Shown here: piece by piece, positions 24,447 through 33,597 of the stretch
Position numbering within the stretch: the stretch's first letter is position 1
Layout: every line of letters starts with the position of its first letter
Source: an uncultured Acetatifactor sp.
GTDB lineage: Bacteria > Bacillota > Clostridia > Lachnospirales > Lachnospiraceae
Direction of reading: 5' to 3'
Length of the DNA: 50,397 nt
Assembly (NCBI GenBank): GCA_910578995.1
Contig: CAJTSY010000008.1
Span: forward strand, 9,136-59,532
Notes under the pieces: model-generated
What the model saw: only the letters and a program-made list of their open reading frames with translations
Database searches by the model: none
Told to the model about the DNA's origin: nothing
Program-made: the position numbers and the translations under genes

Positions 24447-27332
24447 TTATATCTCATCGGATATTCCGCCGTCCGGGGTGTCGGCCGTACCGGTGATCAG
24501 TTCATCCTCCTCCGCCAGGCCGTAATAATACATGATAATATCCCGTGTAGCCTCGGCTGCCTGGTCAGACGAGTATCCGAAAGGAATCCTGGTGGCAATT
24601 GCAATTTCCGGCTGTTCGTAAGGAGCATAACAAATAAACAGAGCGTGGCTGGGCCTTGACTTTCTCTCCTCCGCAGTACCTGTCTTGCCTGCCGCATGTA
24701 CAGCCAGGTCATTGAAATAGCTTTTATTCTCCACAACCTGCCGCATTCCTAACTGGAAAGCTTTCCAGTATTCATCCGGCAGATCTATGACGTTACGTAC
24801 GTCCGGTTCAAAATCCTGGATCACACCCCCCTCCGAATCTGTAATCTTGTCCACAAGGGTCAGGTTGTAACAGGTTCCGCCGTTGGCAATGGTGGCAGTA
24901 TATCTGGCCAGGGCTGCCGTTGTATAGCTGTTGCTTCCCTGTCCGATAGCGGAACGCATGGGATCCTCAGTGGAAACATTGGGCGCCGCCTCAGCGATCT
25001 CAACGCCGGATTTGTCCGTAAGTCCGAACATGTCAGCGTATTTGCGCAGCGTATCCAGCCCCTCCGTCTCATTGTATGTCCCGGACCGCATGGAAAGCAG
25101 GTAACCCACATCATAAAAATAATAGTTGCAGGAATCGCGTATGGCCGTGGTCAGGGTTTCCGCTCCGTGGCCGTATCTCCTCCAGCACCGGGGGGCAAGC
25201 GGCCCCTCCCCATAAGTACCGGTACAGACTGTCTGGCTGCCCAGGCTGATGACCCCTTCCATCAAGCCTGCGGTGGAGGAGACAATCTTAAATGTAGATC
25301 CCGGTGCCGCCGTATACTGGGTGGCATAGTTATACTGGGGATTGGACTTGTCCGAGTTCAGTTTTGCAAAGTATTCGGCATCCACGGAATTCGCCATTTT
25401 ATTATTGTCATATCCCGGGTAGGATACCATGGCCAGCACTTCCCCTGTATTTACATCCGTGATAACGGCGGATGCATTGCAGGGATCCAGGGCCAGCTGG
25501 GCAGGGGTAATCTCCAGGTGGTCTATCCGGTTCTTCATAAAACGGTAAGCCGTCAGGCTCCCGTCCTCGATTCCGGTCCTGTCCTCCTCCGGAATCTCTA
25601 TCAGATTCTGTTCGCATAGGATTCTGCACACCTGGGTGCCGCTGATAACATCATTCAACAGCATATACTTGAAAAAACGTTTCTGAAACTCCGTATTTTT
25701 GTCTACCATGGAAATGATATAATCCTGGATCTTACGGTAAATCTCCTCAGAATCCGAATATTTATCGTCCAACTCCAGTTTGCTCACATCGATCCAGTTC
25801 TGGGCGATACAGTGCCTCAGATATTCCCCAAGGCTGATTATCTCGTCTGTTGCCCATGCAATCTGGGTGCTGTCCTCCGGATCCACAGCCTCTGCCATAA
25901 TAATTCCGTTTCTTCTCAGAAGATTGACAATGTTGCTCTGGTACACCTGGTATTCATCAGGAAGCTGGTTGTAAGGGGTCAGTCCCTCGGTAAGCTCATA
26001 CGCAAGCCTGTCGTAGACTTGCTGCTTGTAGTCAAGGTAGGCCTGGTAAACCTGGGCCTCCGTCTCCCCGGCCCCGCTCTCGGACATATGTTTCATGTCT
26101 ATAACGGAATTGTCAAATACGGCAAAATAAACATCATAGATGGGGATCTTGATGTCCGCACTGTCCGAGCCTTCCGATGCTTTGTATTCCTTGGCATTGA
26201 TAATCTGCCTGGAAACAATTCCAGCCACCCTCTGCTCCAGAATATTGTACACAGCCTTGGTCAGTTCCATGTCGATGGTAAGCTGCACATTCCGGCCTGC
26301 CTTTGCCTCCTTGCGCTCCTCGATGGAAATGACCTTGCCCATTACGTCCACAATCACTTTCTCGTACCCTTTTTCCCCCTGAAGCGTGGTCTCAAAGCAG
26401 GACTCTATACCGCCTTTTCCCACCACGTCATTGAGACTGTAAACGTCGTCCTCAGCCCCGTTTTCCCTCATCAGGTCATTGAGCTGGGTCAGCTCCTCCG
26501 GCGAAATCTTGCCTGTGTATCCCAGGATATGGGCGAAATACTCACTGTCCACATACCTGCGGACCGTGTCCTCCACAATGGAGACCCCTGGAAGCACATC
26601 GGAATTCTCCATAATCACAGCCACTGTCTTCTCGCTGACATTGGTGGCCACCGTAGTCCCGATGTATTTTCGGAATGACGTGAGATTCATGGCATACCGT
26701 ATGGTGACCATTTTCAGCCAGTCTTCCATGGAATAGCCCTCTCCCGGTATAAAAGTACTTTTGGTATCGTCCGGATCCTCATATTCCCCAATGGCAAACC
26801 GCCCGGGACTACTCAGGTATTCCATTACCTCCGTGGCCGTAGCCGTGCGCTGCTCATCCTTCAGATCCCCCACCTGGCTGTGTCCGTATACATCCGCAAG
26901 AAAACGCAGCAATGCGGTATCCTCCACTGAAAAGGCAAATTCCCCGTCTTCATTCAGATAAATCCTGAAATCAGTTATGCATTTATCCCCGTTTTTCTCG
27001 ATCATTTTTATCAGGCGGTAAACGGCTTCATTGAGCCTGCGGTTTTTATACCTGCCGGATTCAAACACATCCTCGATTTTCACGGAATAGGCCAATTCGT
27101 TATAGGCAAGCACATTTCCGTTCCTGTCATAAATATTGCCCCGGGTGCTTGTAATGTCCCGTGTCTTTTCGATCTCAAGTACAAATTCCTCCAGGTACTG
27201 TTCCCCCTGGACAATCTGCAGGTCAAAACATCTGTAAATCAGAATACCTCCCAGAAGGCAGAACACCAGTGTAAAAACCGTCAATCTACTGGTAAGAATA
27301 CCGATTATCTTATCTTTAAATTCATCAAACAA
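24447..27332 (-). CDS. mrdA: Class B penicillin-binding protein 2 with a large internal insertion
   Basis: The 961-residue protein has one N-terminal membrane helix (about residues 16-35) and a dimerisation (pedestal) domain beginning with STRGNIYDRNGNVLA. The transpeptidase domain carries STFK (S679-K682), SCN (S734-N736) and KTGT (883-886). PBP2 cross-links peptidoglycan during elongation together with RodA. Typical PBP2 is 600-750 residues. The extra length is mostly a mainly helical segment at about residues 370-605, just before the transpeptidase domain. It overlaps mreD by 8 bp. Confidence is high for PBP2; the role of the insert is unknown. Confidence 0.94.
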   Translation of the reverse strand: MFDEFKDKIIGILTSRLTVFTLVFCLLGGILIYRCFDLQIVQGEQYLEEFVLEIEKTRDITSTRGNIYDRNGNVLAYNELAYSVKIEDVFESGRYKNRRLNEAVYRLIKMIEKNGDKCITDFRIYLNEDGEFAFSVEDTALLRFLADVYGHSQVGDLKDEQRTATATEVMEYLSSPGRFAIGEYEDPDDTKSTFIPGEGYSMEDWLKMVTIRYAMNLTSFRKYIGTTVATNVSEKTVAVIMENSDVLPGVSIVEDTVRRYVDSEYFAHILGYTGKISPEELTQLNDLMRENGAEDDVYSLNDVVGKGGIESCFETTLQGEKGYEKVIVDVMGKVISIEERKEAKAGRNVQLTIDMELTKAVYNILEQRVAGIVSRQIINAKEYKASEGSDSADIKIPIYDVYFAVFDNSVIDMKHMSESGAGETEAQVYQAYLDYKQQVYDRLAYELTEGLTPYNQLPDEYQVYQSNIVNLLRRNGIIMAEAVDPEDSTQIAWATDEIISLGEYLRHCIAQNWIDVSKLELDDKYSDSEEIYRKIQDYIISMVDKNTEFQKRFFKYMLLNDVISGTQVCRILCEQNLIEIPEEDRTGIEDGSLTAYRFMKNRIDHLEITPAQLALDPCNASAVITDVNTGEVLAMVSYPGYDNNKMANSVDAEYFAKLNSDKSNPQYNYATQYTAAPGSTFKIVSSTAGLMEGVISLGSQTVCTGTYGEGPLAPRCWRRYGHGAETLTTAIRDSCNYYFYDVGYLLSMRSGTYNETEGLDTLRKYADMFGLTDKSGVEIAEAAPNVSTEDPMRSAIGQGSNSYTTAALARYTATIANGGTCYNLTLVDKITDSEGGVIQDFEPDVRNVIDLPDEYWKAFQLGMRQVVENKSYFNDLAVHAAGKTGTAEERKSRPSHALFICYAPYEQPEIAIATRIPFGYSSDQAAEATRDIIMYYYGLAEEDELITGTADTPDGGISDEI

Positions 27333-27843
27333 ATTTCTGCGCTCTCCTTTTTTCCCGGGCTTCCAGTTTCTTGTTTACCCTGAGAACCGCCGGATATAAA
27401 AACAGTGTCACCACGATGGTATACAGAGCCTCCGGCAGAATAATATGTGTAAAATAGTAAGTAAACTGAAGTTTTCCGCGAAGCATAAATGTCAGGATAT
27501 AGCATATAATTCCATAGGACAGGTCGCTTAGGATGATCAGCCCAAGAGGCAGCCGAATGTCCTCGGGATAAAAAATCCTGCTGAACTTTCCGTTTAAATA
27601 GCCTATGTACATCAGCAGCAGGGCATAAAATCCAAGAAAAGTACCAAAAAAAACATCGTTTAACAGACCGCAGAAGAAGCCGATCAGAAGCCCTTCCTTT
27701 TCTCCCCGCATAAAGCCGAAGGATGCAGTCAGTATAATCATCAGGTTCGGGATGATCCCCGCAAAAGCCAGACTATCAAAAACGCTGCATTGCATAACAA
27801 AGCACAGAATGATCAGTACGGCTGCCACAATTTTTCTGAGCAT
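27325..27843 (-). CDS. mreD: Rod shape-determining membrane protein MreD
   Basis: The 172-residue protein has about five membrane segments starting MLRKIVAAVLIILCF, with PNLMIILTASFGFMRGEKEGLLIGFFCGLLND, the typical MreD core. MreD is part of the elongasome and links MreB and MreC to RodA/PBP2. The frame is open upstream, but the membrane protein starts at the ATG at 27843. It overlaps the PBP2 start by 8 bp. Confidence 0.92.
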   Translation of the reverse strand: MLRKIVAAVLIILCFVMQCSVFDSLAFAGIIPNLMIILTASFGFMRGEKEGLLIGFFCGLLNDVFFGTFLGFYALLLMYIGYLNGKFSRIFYPEDIRLPLGLIILSDLSYGIICYILTFMLRGKLQFTYYFTHIILPEALYTIVVTLFLYPAVLRVNKKLEAREKRRAQKFV

Positions 27844-27925
27844 CTCTTTCCCTATTCCAGTTCCTCTCTGTTCCAGTTCCCCGTCTGCCCGGCATGTCGC
27901 CCTGGCAGACGCTGTATTATTCAGG

Positions 27926-28804
27926 TTAATCCAGTTCCATGTCAGCAGTCTGCTTCCGATCCGTGATGACCAGAACCTCCCCCAGATGTTCGAAATCCAC
28001 CGCCGGAACAATCTGTCCCGACTTTGTCAGGTTATTGGCATCCTTATCTATGGAGCTGATGTAGCCGATCAGGATATTGGGAAGGTATTTGTCACTGATA
28101 TCGGAAGTGACTACTTTATCGCCTTCCCGAACCAGATCCTGCCCGTCCATCAGCTGTTTGAAGGAAATACATCCGTTGGCCATCAGTTTCAGGTCGCCGG
28201 ACACGGTCATATTGTCCTCTGTGGAAAGAGTCATGGCGCTGACGTTGCTGTTGTCCGATATGATGGAGGTGACCTTGGCCCAGTTCGGTCCCACCGCGGT
28301 AATACGTCCTACAAGTCCTCCCCCGGCTATCACGTTCATATCGGTATCCAGGCCTTCCGCCTCCCCTTTGTCTATGATAAATGCGGAATACCAGTTTCCG
28401 GAATCCCTGCCTATAATGCGTGCTCCTACTTTGTGGTAGGATGCGTACTGCTCGTCCAGTTCAACCAGCTCCCTGAGCCTGTTCAGCTCGTATTTATCCT
28501 GCTGCAGCAGGGTGTTTTCCTCCGTCAGGGCCGCGATCTCCTCTTTCAAACGGGCATTTTCATCTAACAGCGCCCTGATCTGAACCAGCTCCTCCGAACG
28601 GTTTGAAAGCCATTCCCCGATTTTACCGATTCCCTGCTGAAAGGGAACCACCAAATATCCCACTGCCGTATTTAACGGTTTATTGAATACATCTGTTCCA
28701 AATGTGACAAGCATCATCACGGAACAAAGAATTGTTAAAATAAAAAGGAGGTATTTACCTGGCAGAGTAAACTTCTCTCCTTTTCTTTTTATGACCGGAC
28801 TCAT
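27926..28804 (-). CDS. mreC: Rod shape-determining protein MreC
   Basis: The 292-residue protein has a single N-terminal membrane helix (about residues 17-36), a coiled coil (about 70-112, NARLKEEIAALTEENTLLQQ) and the two-lobed beta domain with GRDSGNWYSAFIIDKG and GGGLVGRITAVG. MreC is a bitopic scaffold that activates PBP2. The start overlaps the mreB stop by 4 bp (ATGA), meaning coupled translation. Confidence 0.94.
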   Translation of the reverse strand: MSPVIKRKGEKFTLPGKYLLFILTILCSVMMLVTFGTDVFNKPLNTAVGYLVVPFQQGIGKIGEWLSNRSEELVQIRALLDENARLKEEIAALTEENTLLQQDKYELNRLRELVELDEQYASYHKVGARIIGRDSGNWYSAFIIDKGEAEGLDTDMNVIAGGGLVGRITAVGPNWAKVTSIISDNSNVSAMTLSTEDNMTVSGDLKLMANGCISFKQLMDGQDLVREGDKVVTSDISDKYLPNILIGYISSIDKDANNLTKSGQIVPAVDFEHLGEVLVITDRKQTADMELD

Positions 28805-29811
28805 CTGCTCATCCCTTCAATTGCATAGGCTACGGATTTATAATTGTCATCCTTAATGATCCTGGCAAGTCCCATCACCACGCTTGTTACCGGATTATCG
28901 GCTATATTCACCCTCAGTCCCGTCCCCGCGGCGATACGATCCGCCAGATGGCTGATCTGGGATGCGCCTCCGGTGAGATAGATGCCATGACGGTAGATAT
29001 CGGCTGCAAGCTCCGGCGGTGTTCTCTCCAGAATCACCTTTACATTGTCAACAATAGTATTAAAATGTTCTTCCAGGCACTCCACCACCAGTTTGGTGGG
29101 AATCTCCCTCTCTATGGGAAGGCCTGTGACGATATCCCGCCCGTAGACGATGGCTCCCTTGCCTTCCTCCTCCAGCTGCTTCAGGTTCGTCTTGATCATT
29201 TCCGATGTCTTGCCGCCGATGATCAGGCTGAATTCCTTTCGCACCGCGGCCCGGATTGCTTCGTCAAATTTCAGTCCTCCGGTTTTGATCAGCCGGCTCA
29301 GTACGATACCCCCGAGTGACAGGATGGAAATCTCCGTGGTCTCAAAGCCCACATTCACCACCAGCACTCCCTGGGAATTCTTCACATCAATCTCAAGCCC
29401 CAGTCCGTCTGCCACAGCCTTCTCCACCACCATGATCTTCTTCGCCTTCACATTGGCATCCTTGATCAGGTCGTAAAAGGCCCTTTTCTCCACCTCCGTG
29501 ACGTCTGTGGGAACTGCGATATAAAATTCGGCAGGTTTGGTGATTCCCTTCTGAAGCCCGGAAATAAAATAGCGCACCAGGGTCTCCATATTCTTGATAT
29601 CCGCAATGACGCCGTTGGATAAGGGATAGGAAATGTGAATATTTCCGGGAGCCTTCTCATACATTTCAAATGCGGAATTTCCGTACGCAAACAGAACTTT
29701 TTTGTTCTCAATGGCAATCATGTTCTTTTCCACCAGAACACTATCGTCGCTTCTGCTGTAGATCTTAATGTTGTTGGTACCCAAGTCGATACCGAATGCA
29801 TTGTTTGCCAA
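28801..29811 (-). CDS. mreB: MreB-family actin-like protein
   Basis: The 336-residue protein has the actin-fold motifs FGIDLGTNNIKIY (phosphate 1), VLVVNVGFETTEIS (phosphate 2) and IYLTGGASQI (adenosine). It is somewhat divergent from classical MreB, for instance NVGFETTE in place of DIGGGTT, and may be an Mbl-like paralog. Its position at the head of mreCD-pbp2 supports a rod-elongation role. The start is TTG at 29811, nine bases after AAAGGGG. Confidence 0.88.
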   Translation of the reverse strand: MANNAFGIDLGTNNIKIYSRSDDSVLVEKNMIAIENKKVLFAYGNSAFEMYEKAPGNIHISYPLSNGVIADIKNMETLVRYFISGLQKGITKPAEFYIAVPTDVTEVEKRAFYDLIKDANVKAKKIMVVEKAVADGLGLEIDVKNSQGVLVVNVGFETTEISILSLGGIVLSRLIKTGGLKFDEAIRAAVRKEFSLIIGGKTSEMIKTNLKQLEEEGKGAIVYGRDIVTGLPIEREIPTKLVVECLEEHFNTIVDNVKVILERTPPELAADIYRHGIYLTGGASQISHLADRIAAGTGLRVNIADNPVTSVVMGLARIIKDDNYKSVAYAIEGMSR

Positions 29812-29854
29812 AATGACAGCCCCTTTCTAAAGTAAATTCATGAAATCTTTTTTG

Positions 29855-30565
29855 TTATTCAAAAAACCATGCAGCTTCCCTGAAGCTGACATATCTGTTA
29901 TCACCGATGACAATGTGGTCAAGCAGCGGTATTCCTATCTGTTCCCCTGTATCTTTCACATTATAAGTAAGTTCTCTGTCCGCCTGGCTTGGACTGGGAT
30001 CTCCACTGGGATGATTGTGCACCAGGAGAATATTCACCGCCCGGTTTTCCAGTGCGGTCAGAAAAATCTCCCTGGGGGAAATAAGCGACATGTTGACACT
30101 GCCTTCCGATATCTTTTTCTCACCTATCATCTGTCCCTTGGCATCCAGACAGACCACGATCACGCATTCGGTATCCCTGTGCCGCATTTTCTCCATGAAA
30201 TAGGCTGCCACCTGCCCGGAACTGGTAAAATTCAGGCCCTCCTCTGCCGTTGCCGCACTCATCCTCATGGAGAGTTCCGCCAGGCATTTCAGCTTTACCG
30301 CCTTTACCTCCCCGATTCCGCTAATCTCCTGAAGCTCGTCCAATGTTACATCATAAAGTCCCAGAAGTCCGTTCTTGGGATATCTGGCCAGACCCAGTAC
30401 TTCTTCCGCAAGCTGCAGGGCGCTTTTGTCCTTGGTTCCGGTACGGATGATGATCGCCAGCAGTTCCGTCTCCGTCAGGCTCTCCGCACCAAACCGCAGA
30501 AACCTTTCGTAGGGCTGCTCCTGATTCTTTGCCCTCTGTGTCTTTTCCGTCTGTTTCTTTTCCAT
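29855..30565 (-). CDS. radC: RadC-family JAB1/MPN domain protein
   Basis: The 236-residue protein has an N-terminal helix-hairpin-helix region (about 60-85) and a C-terminal JAB1/MPN-like domain with the metal motif HNHPSGDPSPSQAD. Despite the name, radC products have no settled DNA-repair function. The start is the ATG at 30565, a few bases after AGGAG. The gene is immediately upstream of mreB, the conserved Firmicutes arrangement, although a separate promoter for mreB cannot be excluded. Confidence 0.92.
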   Translation of the reverse strand: MEKKQTEKTQRAKNQEQPYERFLRFGAESLTETELLAIIIRTGTKDKSALQLAEEVLGLARYPKNGLLGLYDVTLDELQEISGIGEVKAVKLKCLAELSMRMSAATAEEGLNFTSSGQVAAYFMEKMRHRDTECVIVVCLDAKGQMIGEKKISEGSVNMSLISPREIFLTALENRAVNILLVHNHPSGDPSPSQADRELTYNVKDTGEQIGIPLLDHIVIGDNRYVSFREAAWFFE

Positions 30566-30630
30566 GCGTCTCCTTTTGCCTTCTCGACGCATTTGCCCGC
30601 AGGAACCGCGTGCGGCCCCGCCCATACACA

Positions 30631-30870
30631 CTATCTGATAAACCGGTATACCACTAACGCTATCACAACTCCGATAACACTTGCTATAGTGATCTGAATC
30701 GTCAGTCCAAAGGTAAGAATGATAAAGCCCAGGTTGAGTACCACAGGTTCATTCATTCCGAAAGACTGTCCGTAATTCAAAAATGTTCCGTCAAAATAGG
30801 TGCCTATAAACCTGCCTATGACAAAACCCACCAAAACCAGTATCAGAAGCACCCAGTTTATTTTCTTCAA
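30631..30870 (-). CDS. DUF4321 small membrane protein
   Basis: The 79-residue protein has two membrane segments (VLLILVLVGFVIGRFIG and a C-terminal one ending VVYRFIR) separated by a short loop with NYGQSFGMNEP. This is the DUF4321 pattern, a clostridial family usually found beside mreB/radC and of unknown function. I propose the TTG at 30870 as start, since AGAGG lies seven bases before it and homology begins there. Confidence 0.8.
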   Translation of the reverse strand: MKKINWVLLILVLVGFVIGRFIGTYFDGTFLNYGQSFGMNEPVVLNLGFIILTFGLTIQITIASVIGVVIALVVYRFIR

Positions 30871-31050
30871 GCTGATTCCTCTTCCCTCTTTTGTTTCCGG
30901 AGATACGCTCCGCATCCCCGCCCGCGAATTCCCCCTGATCATTGGCCCGTTTTATGGAGGCTGTAAACATTCGCGTTTCTATAGTACCACAAAATTCCAT
31001 CTCTGTACACATAAATCATAGATTTTATTTTTAGTTTTTTCTACAGGATA

Positions 31051-32361
31051 TTACAATCCCAGCTGTCTTTTCTCCACCAATCTCTTATTTACTAGGGACT
31101 GGAGGGACTTCAGAATGCCGAATTTTGCGTGCTGCCAGGTGAGTCCGCCCTGGAAATATACTGCGTAGGGGGGCTTGATGGGACCGTCCGCCGACAGTTC
31201 GATGGAGGAACCGGACACAAATGCCCCTGCGGCCATGATCACCCGGGAATCGTAGCCCGGCATGTCCCAGGGCTGCGGGGTCACATGGCTGTCCACCGGC
31301 GCAGCCGCCTGAATCCCCTGGCAGAAGGCAATGACCCCCTCAGGATTTCCGAAAGTGACGGCCTGGATGATATCATGGCGGCTTTCCCTGCTGTCAGGCA
31401 CTACGGCGAAGCCCAACGGCTCATAGAGATTTGCCGCGAAAACTGCCCCCTTCAGGGCGGAAGCCGTCACAGCGGGCGCCAGAAAAAGCCCCTGATAGAA
31501 ATCCTTCAGCACGCCCAGGGAGGCGCCAACCTCCTTTCCCAGACCGGGGGAGGTGAGCCGGAAGGCCGCATTTTCCACACATTCTCTTGTGCCTGCGATA
31601 TAGCCGCCTATGGGGGCCAGTCCGCCTCCGGGATTCTTGATCAAGGAGCCCACCACCATGTCCGCTCCTGCCTCCGACGGTTCCCCTGTCTCCACAAATT
31701 CCCCGTAACAGTTGTCTACCATGCAGATTACGTCCGGTTTGATGTCCTTGATAAAAGAAATGAGCTCTCCAATGCGTTTTACTGAGAGAGTCGGCCTGGT
31801 CTGGTATCCCTTGGATCTCTGTATGGTTACGAGCCGGGTACGGCTGTTCAGCGCCCTTCGGATGCCCTCATAGTCAAAGCTGCCGTCAGGAAGCAGGGCC
31901 ACCTGGGAATAAGTGATGCCGTACTCCGCCAGGGAACCTCTGGAGGGACGTATACCGATAACCTCTTCCAGGGTGTCGTAGGGTTTTCCCACGGGGGACA
32001 GCAGTTCGTCGCCGGGCCGCAGATTGCTCATCAGGGCCAGGGCCAGGGCATGAGTGCCACAGGTGATCTGGGGGCGCACCAGGGCATCCTCCGTGCGAAA
32101 CACCCTGGCATATACTTCCTCCAGCCTGTCCCTGCCCAGATCATTGTATCCATAGCCGGTGGTGCCCAGAAGGCAGGCCTCGCTGACCTGGCTTTCCTGC
32201 ATAGCATTTATTACTTTCAGCTGATTATATTCCGCAATATCGTCTATCTCCCGAAAGCGCGGCTCTAATTTTGCCAGAATTTTTTCCCCATATGTATATA
32301 CTTCTTTTCCGATGCCCATTTGGGCATACATTTTCGTTAAGGCCTCTTCCGTCATTGGCAT
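31051..32361 (-). CDS. Methionine gamma-lyase family PLP enzyme (aluminium-resistance type)
   Basis: The 436-residue fold-type I PLP enzyme has VDNCYGEFVE and the PLP lysine in VVGSLIKNPGGGLAP. The family is named for similarity to methionine gamma-lyase or for an aluminium-resistance locus; its substrate is not firmly known. In Firmicutes it usually sits with miaA, mutL and hfq, as it does here apart from hfq. AGGAGG lies ten bases before the ATG at 32361. An ATG at 32382 is possible but would put that ribosome site inside the gene. Confidence 0.88.
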   Translation of the reverse strand: MPMTEEALTKMYAQMGIGKEVYTYGEKILAKLEPRFREIDDIAEYNQLKVINAMQESQVSEACLLGTTGYGYNDLGRDRLEEVYARVFRTEDALVRPQITCGTHALALALMSNLRPGDELLSPVGKPYDTLEEVIGIRPSRGSLAEYGITYSQVALLPDGSFDYEGIRRALNSRTRLVTIQRSKGYQTRPTLSVKRIGELISFIKDIKPDVICMVDNCYGEFVETGEPSEAGADMVVGSLIKNPGGGLAPIGGYIAGTRECVENAAFRLTSPGLGKEVGASLGVLKDFYQGLFLAPAVTASALKGAVFAANLYEPLGFAVVPDSRESRHDIIQAVTFGNPEGVIAFCQGIQAAAPVDSHVTPQPWDMPGYDSRVIMAAGAFVSGSSIELSADGPIKPPYAVYFQGGLTWQHAKFGILKSLQSLVNKRLVEKRQLGL

Positions 32362-32406
32362 TTCCAGGCTACCTCCTGTCATTCGTTTCCCGTTTTAATA
32401 GACTTT

Positions 32407-33573
32407 TCATTTCCGCAATCTTCCCGAAGCGTATACCTGCCGTTCGGGACACTGATTCACGATTCCTTTCCTGCCCAGCTCCGCGAGCATAAATTCCAGT
32501 ATGCGGTCTTCATTGTAGTTGAATTCGTTTTTATTTACCCAGATGACCTCCTGTTCCCGCCGGAACCACGTCAGCTGTCTTTTGGCAAAATGTCTGGTGT
32601 CGCGCTTAATCCGTTCCACGGCCTCCTCCAGAGTGGTTTCCCCCTCCAGGCAGGCCAGTATTTCCTTATAGCCCAGCCCCTGCATGGAAATCAGCCTCCG
32701 GTGGCAGCCCATGGCCCGAAGGGCCTCTACTTCCGCAACAAGCCCCTGCTCCATCATCTGGTCCACACGCAGGCCGATTCGCTCATAGATACGCTCCCTG
32801 ATATCATTCAGGACGAAATAGCAGGAGCGGTAAGCGGGAGGTTTTTCACGCTCCCTTTTATTATGACTTGAAATGGGTTCTCCCGTCAAATAAAAATATT
32901 CTAAAGCCCGGACAGTGCGTTTTACATTATTGGCATGGATCAGCTCTGCCGACAAAGGATCCACCTGCCTTAACCGTTCATGAAGATATGCGGCGCCCTT
33001 GTCCGATACCGTCTGCTCCAGGGCGGCGCGGATGTCCTGTCCTGTCATGCCGGAGAGGTTTTCCCGGCTCTGTCCGGCATCTGAAAGATGAGCCCCATGG
33101 GCCGGACTCTGCCCGGCAGGGATATCCTGTCCGCCTGCGCTGTCAGCCGGATCTTCTACCCTGTCCGCTGTATCTGCCGTCACACTGCTGCCGGAAAAAT
33201 CAATATCCCGCAGCAGCGCCTGTACATAAAAACCGGTACCGCCGGTAAGAATGGGGATATGTCCCCGGCCATAGATGCCCGGCAGGCATTGCTCGCATTT
33301 TTCCTTGAAAAGCGCCACGCTGAAGTCTTCCCATGGATCCAGAATATCGATCATGTGATGGGGAACCCCCTGCATCTCTTCCCTGGTGATCTTGGCAGAG
33401 CCGATATCCATGTGCCGGTAAACCTGCATGGAATCGGCCGACACGATCTCTCCGTCCACGGCTTTCGCCAGGGCGATGGACAGCTTCGTTTTTCCCACCG
33501 CCGTAGGGCCGGAAAGGACAATCAGGGGACGTGCCGGCTTTTCCTTTCGGTTTAAAGTCTTCTCATTATTCAT
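32407..33573 (-). CDS. miaA: tRNA dimethylallyltransferase with an internal low-complexity insertion
   Basis: The 388-residue protein has the P-loop SGPTAVGKT (21-29), DSMQVYRHMDIGSAK, GGTGFYVQALL and the HFAKRQLTWFRRE C-terminus. MiaA adds dimethylallyl to A37 of tRNAs reading UNN codons. Family members average about 310 residues. The excess is an Ala/Gly/Ser/Asp-rich stretch at about residues 127-178, right after DIDF. The mutL gene is 24 bp upstream and the PLP enzyme 24 bp downstream, so one operon is likely. No hfq follows, unlike many relatives. Confidence 0.94.
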   Translation of the reverse strand: MNNEKTLNRKEKPARPLIVLSGPTAVGKTKLSIALAKAVDGEIVSADSMQVYRHMDIGSAKITREEMQGVPHHMIDILDPWEDFSVALFKEKCEQCLPGIYGRGHIPILTGGTGFYVQALLRDIDFSGSSVTADTADRVEDPADSAGGQDIPAGQSPAHGAHLSDAGQSRENLSGMTGQDIRAALEQTVSDKGAAYLHERLRQVDPLSAELIHANNVKRTVRALEYFYLTGEPISSHNKREREKPPAYRSCYFVLNDIRERIYERIGLRVDQMMEQGLVAEVEALRAMGCHRRLISMQGLGYKEILACLEGETTLEEAVERIKRDTRHFAKRQLTWFRREQEVIWVNKNEFNYNEDRILEFMLAELGRKGIVNQCPERQVYASGRLRK

Positions 33574-33597
33574 AAATGTATGTCTCCCCGTTTCACA

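Noticed and set aside
25812..26678. 289-codon plus-strand frame opposite pbp2
   Set aside because: Antisense shadow of a well-supported gene, without a ribosome site or recognisable protein.
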